A stretch of DNA of 18,939 nt from positions 1 through 18,939 of the forward strand of contig JAZSMJ010000055.1 in assembly GCA_045535815.1 (NCBI GenBank), in the 5' to 3' direction. A program made the translations under genes and the position numbers. The notes beneath the pieces are model-generated. The model was not told the DNA's origin, did no database searches, and was given only the letters and a program-made list of their open reading frames with translations. Below, in pieces: positions 16,036 through 18,939 of the stretch. The stretch's first letter is position 1, and each line of letters starts with the position of its first letter. The stretch comes from JAZSMJ01 sp045535815 (GTDB lineage Bacteria; Bacillota; Clostridia; Oscillospirales; CAG-272).

Positions 16036-16076
16036 AAAAAGGATAGAGAAAGCAAAGTGCAATCTCTATCCTTTTT
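16036..16076 (-). terminator. Terminator after the XRE-TPR gene (bidirectional)
   Basis: A perfect 14-bp stem AAAAAGGATAGAGA/TCTCTATCCTTTTT with a 13-nt loop; T-runs follow on both strands. A second hairpin, GCATTTGT/ACAAATGC (16091-16098 with 16103-16110), precedes it on the minus strand, 14 bp after the stop of the XRE gene. Confidence 0.88.
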
Positions 16077-16123
16077 TCTTGACAAGCACTGCATTTGTAG
16101 ACACAAATGCAAAAACAAGGTTA

Positions 16124-17053
16124 TTATTTTATTTTATCTTCAATTTCCTTTGCATATCCTAAAGCTTGCTCCGCCTCAACATCATATCCGTTTTTGCGGT
16201 GATTATCTGCAATCTCTAAATATACCTGATATGCTTCTTTGAATTTTTCAAGTTTACGATAACACCAAGCTATTTGATACTTTTCGTCGCAAAAAGGTGT
16301 TCCTATTTCTCCTGATTTTTCAAAGCACTCAATAGCCTTTTCATATTTCTCTATGCTGTAATAAGCAAGTCCCTCAAGTAGATACAATTCCCAATTATCA
16401 GGGTACTTTTGCAAAGCATCGGCGCAAACCGAAATTGCCTTTTCGTACTGTTTTGATGAATCATATGCCTCTATAAGTAAACACCACTCCCTCTCGTCAA
16501 GCATTCCATTTGCTTCATCCATCTCACGCTGACGTTCGGCTAAAACTTCTTCTCCATTTCCGAAGGAAAATAGCATCCCCTGTTTCATTGTCGCTGCTCG
16601 TCTATACGGCAATGAATTCTTATCCGTTTTATCAGCTAAAACCTTGTCAAACCATTTGAGTGCTTCCTCTTTACAATAATACATCATCGACATATGAAGC
16701 CAGCCATAGTCCCATTTGTCGTACATCGACAGCTCGCCTGATTTCATCAATTTTTGGTATTCAAGGCGGCATCTCAAAAAGTCCTCGGGATCTTTGCTTA
16801 TTTCATAGAGCGCAGATAATCTTTGAGCGTAATTATCGTATGCGACAGATTGTTTTTTAAAAAGATCGTCTACCATAACACCGTAAAGCTTGGCAATTTC
16901 GGGGAGCAGCAACACGTCCGGCAGAGTATTTCCACACTCCCATCTTGATACGCTTTGAGCCGTTACGCAAAGCTTTTCGGCAACATCTTCTTGTGTATAT
17001 TTCTTAGCCACTCTGAACTTTTTCATATTTTCCGAAAACACAGTTGAGTTCAT
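16124..17053 (-). CDS. XRE family helix-turn-helix regulator with C-terminal TPR-like repeats
   Basis: Putative DNA-binding regulator of 309 aa. Residues ~10-66 form an XRE/Cro-type helix-turn-helix (YTQEDVAEKLCVTAQSVSRW, 19-38, then ECGNTLPDV and LPEIAKLYGVMVDDLF). Residues ~180-309 contain TPR-like helical pairs such as YEKAISVCADALQKYPDNWE and YEKAIECFEKSGEIG, giving a plausible protein- or peptide-binding scaffold; the middle part is helical with many Trp/Tyr. The ATG at 17053 has AAAGGAGAT 9 nt upstream. It has its own promoter and terminator and so is a single-gene unit. Targets are unknown; such proteins are frequent in Clostridia and are not reliably tied to a neighbour. The gene is more AT-rich in feel than the rpo genes, which would fit accessory DNA. 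Confidence 0.88.
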   Translation of the reverse strand: MNSTVFSENMKKFRVAKKYTQEDVAEKLCVTAQSVSRWECGNTLPDVLLLPEIAKLYGVMVDDLFKKQSVAYDNYAQRLSALYEISKDPEDFLRCRLEYQKLMKSGELSMYDKWDYGWLHMSMMYYCKEEALKWFDKVLADKTDKNSLPYRRAATMKQGMLFSFGNGEEVLAERQREMDEANGMLDEREWCLLIEAYDSSKQYEKAISVCADALQKYPDNWELYLLEGLAYYSIEKYEKAIECFEKSGEIGTPFCDEKYQIAWCYRKLEKFKEAYQVYLEIADNHRKNGYDVEAEQALGYAKEIEDKIK

Positions 17054-17095
17054 ATAAATTATCTCCTTTTTTGTTTTTCGCAAGCTTACGATTAT

Positions 17096-17124
17096 ATTAT
17101 AGCGCTAATAAAGGAAAATAACAA
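17096..17124 (-). promoter_or_regulatory. Promoter of the XRE-TPR gene
   Basis: Minus-strand TTGTTA (17119-17124), 17-nt spacer, TATAAT (17096-17101), about 43 bp before the start codon. Confidence 0.7.
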
Positions 17125-17179
17125 TATCTTATTTTATGATTAGACTCTTGGTTTATGCGCAGAAAAAGATAACAAATGT

Positions 17180-17214
17180 CGCCGAGAGTAGCCGTTTGCC
17201 TCTCTCGGCGGTGC
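17180..17214. repeat. Hairpin repeat unit, copy 1
   Basis: A 35-nt unit: left arm CGCCGAGAGTA, 13 variable nt, right arm CTCGGCGGTGC. The stem CGCCGAGAG/CTCTCGGCG is 9 bp. The arms are identical in copy 2, 89 bp away, while the centres differ. No T-tract follows on either strand. Confidence 0.8.
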
Positions 17215-17231
17215 AGTATTTATATAGCACA

Positions 17232-17246
17232 ACTACCGTCGGTGGT
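17232..17246. repeat. Short GC-rich palindrome between the hairpin units
   Basis: ACTACCG-T-CGGTGGT, an inverted repeat with one wobble-type mismatch, lying about midway between the two 35-nt hairpin units. Confidence 0.5.
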
Positions 17247-17268
17247 TATGCATTATAGAATAATTTGC

Positions 17269-17303
17269 CGCCGAGAGTAACCATTATGGTTTCTCGGCGG
17301 TGC
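17269..17303. repeat. Hairpin repeat unit, copy 2
   Basis: Same arms as copy 1 (CGCCGAGAGTA and CTCGGCGGTGC) around a different 13-nt centre. The stem CCGCCGAGA/TCTCGGCGG is extended by an inner AACC/GGTT pair, so this copy is the more stable. It lies 40 bp after the metG stop but lacks a T-tract. Confidence 0.8.
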
Positions 17304-17342
17304 CTTTATAATGGAATTGCGAAACGATCTTTTACAAATGAT

Positions 17343-18926
17343 TCATTCAATTTTTGAGAATAGCAAAGAAATATCCGATGAGAGTTCTCTGACAAATACC
17401 TTTTGTTCCCGCCATTGTAAGGCCGTACCAAGCCAATGAGATACTCTCTTTGAAGAAAATGGTAAGAATGGGTGTAATAAATTTGCAATATTTGCAATTA
17501 AATATGTGCATACAGCAATAGTTTCTTTACACTCATCGATGTTATCCACTCTTGTTTTCCAAGGTTGCCTGGTATCATAATAAGTGTTGCCAAAGTGAAC
17601 TGCTTCAAAGATTTCTTCAAGTGCTTCTTTGAAAGCACCTTTCTCTATTTTTGCTCCAACAGAGTCATACAGCAGTTTTATGCGTTCAACGATATCGTTA
17701 TCTACTGCAATATCAGAAATTTCGCTATTGAGATATTTTACTGCAAAGGCAAGTGTACGGTTTACAAAGTTTCCCCACGCGCCTACCAATTCTGAGTTGT
17801 TTTGCTTTTTGAATTCTCTCCAAGAAAAATCCGTATCTCGTTTTTCGGGGCCGTTGGCAATAAAAAAATATCTTATAGCATCGGGGTCGTATTCTTTGGC
17901 AATGTCCTTCGCCCACACAGCCCAATTTTGACTTGTAGAGATTTTCCTTCCCTCAAGTGTAATATATTCGCTCGAGATAATGTCATCCGGCAAGCGTAAT
18001 CCGTCTCCGTGAGCTAACAAAAGTGAAGGCAAAATAATCGTATGGAACGGTATATTGTCCTTGCCGTGTACATAATAGTGACGGCTTGCTGTTCCATATA
18101 TGTCTTTGAAATCAATTCCTCTTTCTTCGCACAGAACAGATGTTGCGGACAAATATCCCAAAACATTTTCTGCCCAAATATAAATTTTCTTATCCTCATA
18201 TCCGACTTTGGGAACATCAATACCCCAATCAAGATCGCGTGTGATTGCACGATCTCGAAGTCCCTCGTCGATATACCTCTTTGTAAATGCGATAGCGTTT
18301 TTGCGCCAATACGGATGAGCTTCGAGGAAATCACAGAGTTCATTTTTCAGTTTTGAGATTTGCAAAAACAATTGAGTTGTTTCTCCAAAAGATAGTGGTG
18401 TACCGCAATCGGCGCATTTCGCGTCGATAACGGTGTCTACCTCTAATACTTCTCCGCAGGAATCACACTGATCTCCACGAGTCGCAGAACCGCACGCCGG
18501 ACAAGTTCCCACGACTAATCTATCTGTGAGTACCTTGTTACACGTGGGGCAGAAAGCTTGCTTTACCGTTTTTTCTTCTATATAGTTACTCCTATATAGT
18601 TTCTTGTGGAATTCCGAAACAAATTCTTTATGCTTTTGATCTGATGTCTTGGTATAAAGATCGTATGAGAAGCCCAGCTTCTCGAACACCTCACAAAATT
18701 CTTTATGATAATGCTCGCTGATCTCATCGGGTGTAGCATTGTACTGTTTTGCTCTGATAGTAATCGGTGTACCGTGACAATCACTGCCGGATACATAAAA
18801 TACACGTTTTCCTTTTGCTCTGAAATAACGGGCCAGAACATCACCCGGAAGTAGGGCAGCTATGTGCCCAATGTGGAGAGAACCATTAGCGTATGGCCAT
18901 GCTCCACCTACAATAATGTTTTCCAT
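17343..18926 (-). CDS. metG: Methionyl-tRNA synthetase, atypical KISTS type
   Basis: Class I aminoacyl-tRNA synthetase that charges tRNA-Met in the cytoplasm. The 527-aa product opens with GGAWPYANGSLHIGH (HIGH at 18-21) and SGSDCHGTPI, the MetRS active-site pattern. The inserted domain has four Cys pairs (126/129, 142/145, 154/157, 171/174), i.e. zinc knuckles. The second ATP motif is KISTS (328-332) rather than KMSKS, followed by QNWAVW. The protein ends at LLFSKIE, right after the anticodon-binding helical domain, so the C-terminal tRNA-binding domain of many MetRSs is absent. The start ATG at 18926 has GAGG 8 nt upstream; the promoter lies beyond the window. The features resemble a second MetRS seen in some Clostridia/Bacilli, so it may not be the housekeeping copy. 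This is a recollection of the family, not a search. Confidence 0.88.
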   Translation of the reverse strand: MENIIVGGAWPYANGSLHIGHIAALLPGDVLARYFRAKGKRVFYVSGSDCHGTPITIRAKQYNATPDEISEHYHKEFCEVFEKLGFSYDLYTKTSDQKHKEFVSEFHKKLYRSNYIEEKTVKQAFCPTCNKVLTDRLVVGTCPACGSATRGDQCDSCGEVLEVDTVIDAKCADCGTPLSFGETTQLFLQISKLKNELCDFLEAHPYWRKNAIAFTKRYIDEGLRDRAITRDLDWGIDVPKVGYEDKKIYIWAENVLGYLSATSVLCEERGIDFKDIYGTASRHYYVHGKDNIPFHTIILPSLLLAHGDGLRLPDDIISSEYITLEGRKISTSQNWAVWAKDIAKEYDPDAIRYFFIANGPEKRDTDFSWREFKKQNNSELVGAWGNFVNRTLAFAVKYLNSEISDIAVDNDIVERIKLLYDSVGAKIEKGAFKEALEEIFEAVHFGNTYYDTRQPWKTRVDNIDECKETIAVCTYLIANIANLLHPFLPFSSKRVSHWLGTALQWREQKVFVRELSSDISLLFSKIE

Positions 18927-18939
18927 AATTCATACCTCA

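Noticed and set aside
17180..17303. Possible CRISPR array
   Set aside because: Only two units, each an internal hairpin with the variable part inside the repeat, and no cas genes; not a CRISPR layout.

Overview
The window looks like a chromosomal piece of a low-to-moderate GC Firmicute of class Clostridia, most likely the Ruminococcaceae/Oscillospiraceae side. The reasons are strong AGGAGG-type ribosome binding sites, sigma-A promoters of the TTGACA-N17-TATAAT type, Firmicute-length S12 (139 aa) and RNA polymerase subunits, and a YtrA-type GntR/ABC operon. The placement is inference from protein style; no database search was possible.

Positions 1-11731 (minus strand) hold the core transcription/translation cluster rpoB-rpoC-rpsL-rpsG-fusA-tuf, read right to left. 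tuf runs off the left edge. rpoBC is driven by a promoter about 230 nt upstream of rpoB, and the intervening leader can form several competing RNA structures. The str part (rpsL-rpsG-fusA-tuf) has its own perfect-consensus promoter behind rpoC and a probable second internal promoter in front of rpsG. rpoB is not preceded by rplKAJL as in many Firmicutes; instead rpsT (ribosomal protein S20, plus strand, TTG start) is transcribed divergently from the same 405-bp intergenic region.

Positions 12509-15946 (minus strand) hold a compact three-gene Ytr-like operon: a GntR/YtrA-family repressor, an ABC ATPase and a large ABC-2 type permease with a ~335-residue extracytoplasmic domain. The genes overlap by 8 and 26 bp, and the promoter carries a perfect inverted repeat (ACTGTA-N13-TACAGT) over its -10 box, which suggests autoregulation. 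Terminators close the operon and rpsT.

Positions 16036-18939 hold an XRE-family regulator with TPR-like repeats and an unusual methionyl-tRNA synthetase (KISTS instead of KMSKS, no C-terminal tRNA-binding domain), both on the minus strand. They are separated by a 289-bp gap with two near-identical 35-nt hairpin units. This end reads as more AT-rich than the rpo/str block and is the part most likely to be accessory.

No CRISPR array, insertion sequence, phage gene, tRNA or rRNA was seen. The most notable items are the rpoB leader with mutually exclusive pairings, the paired hairpin repeats beside metG, the atypical MetRS, and several substitutions at normally conserved positions of antibiotic-target proteins (S12 R101, EF-Tu R177, RpoB P497, RpoC P455).
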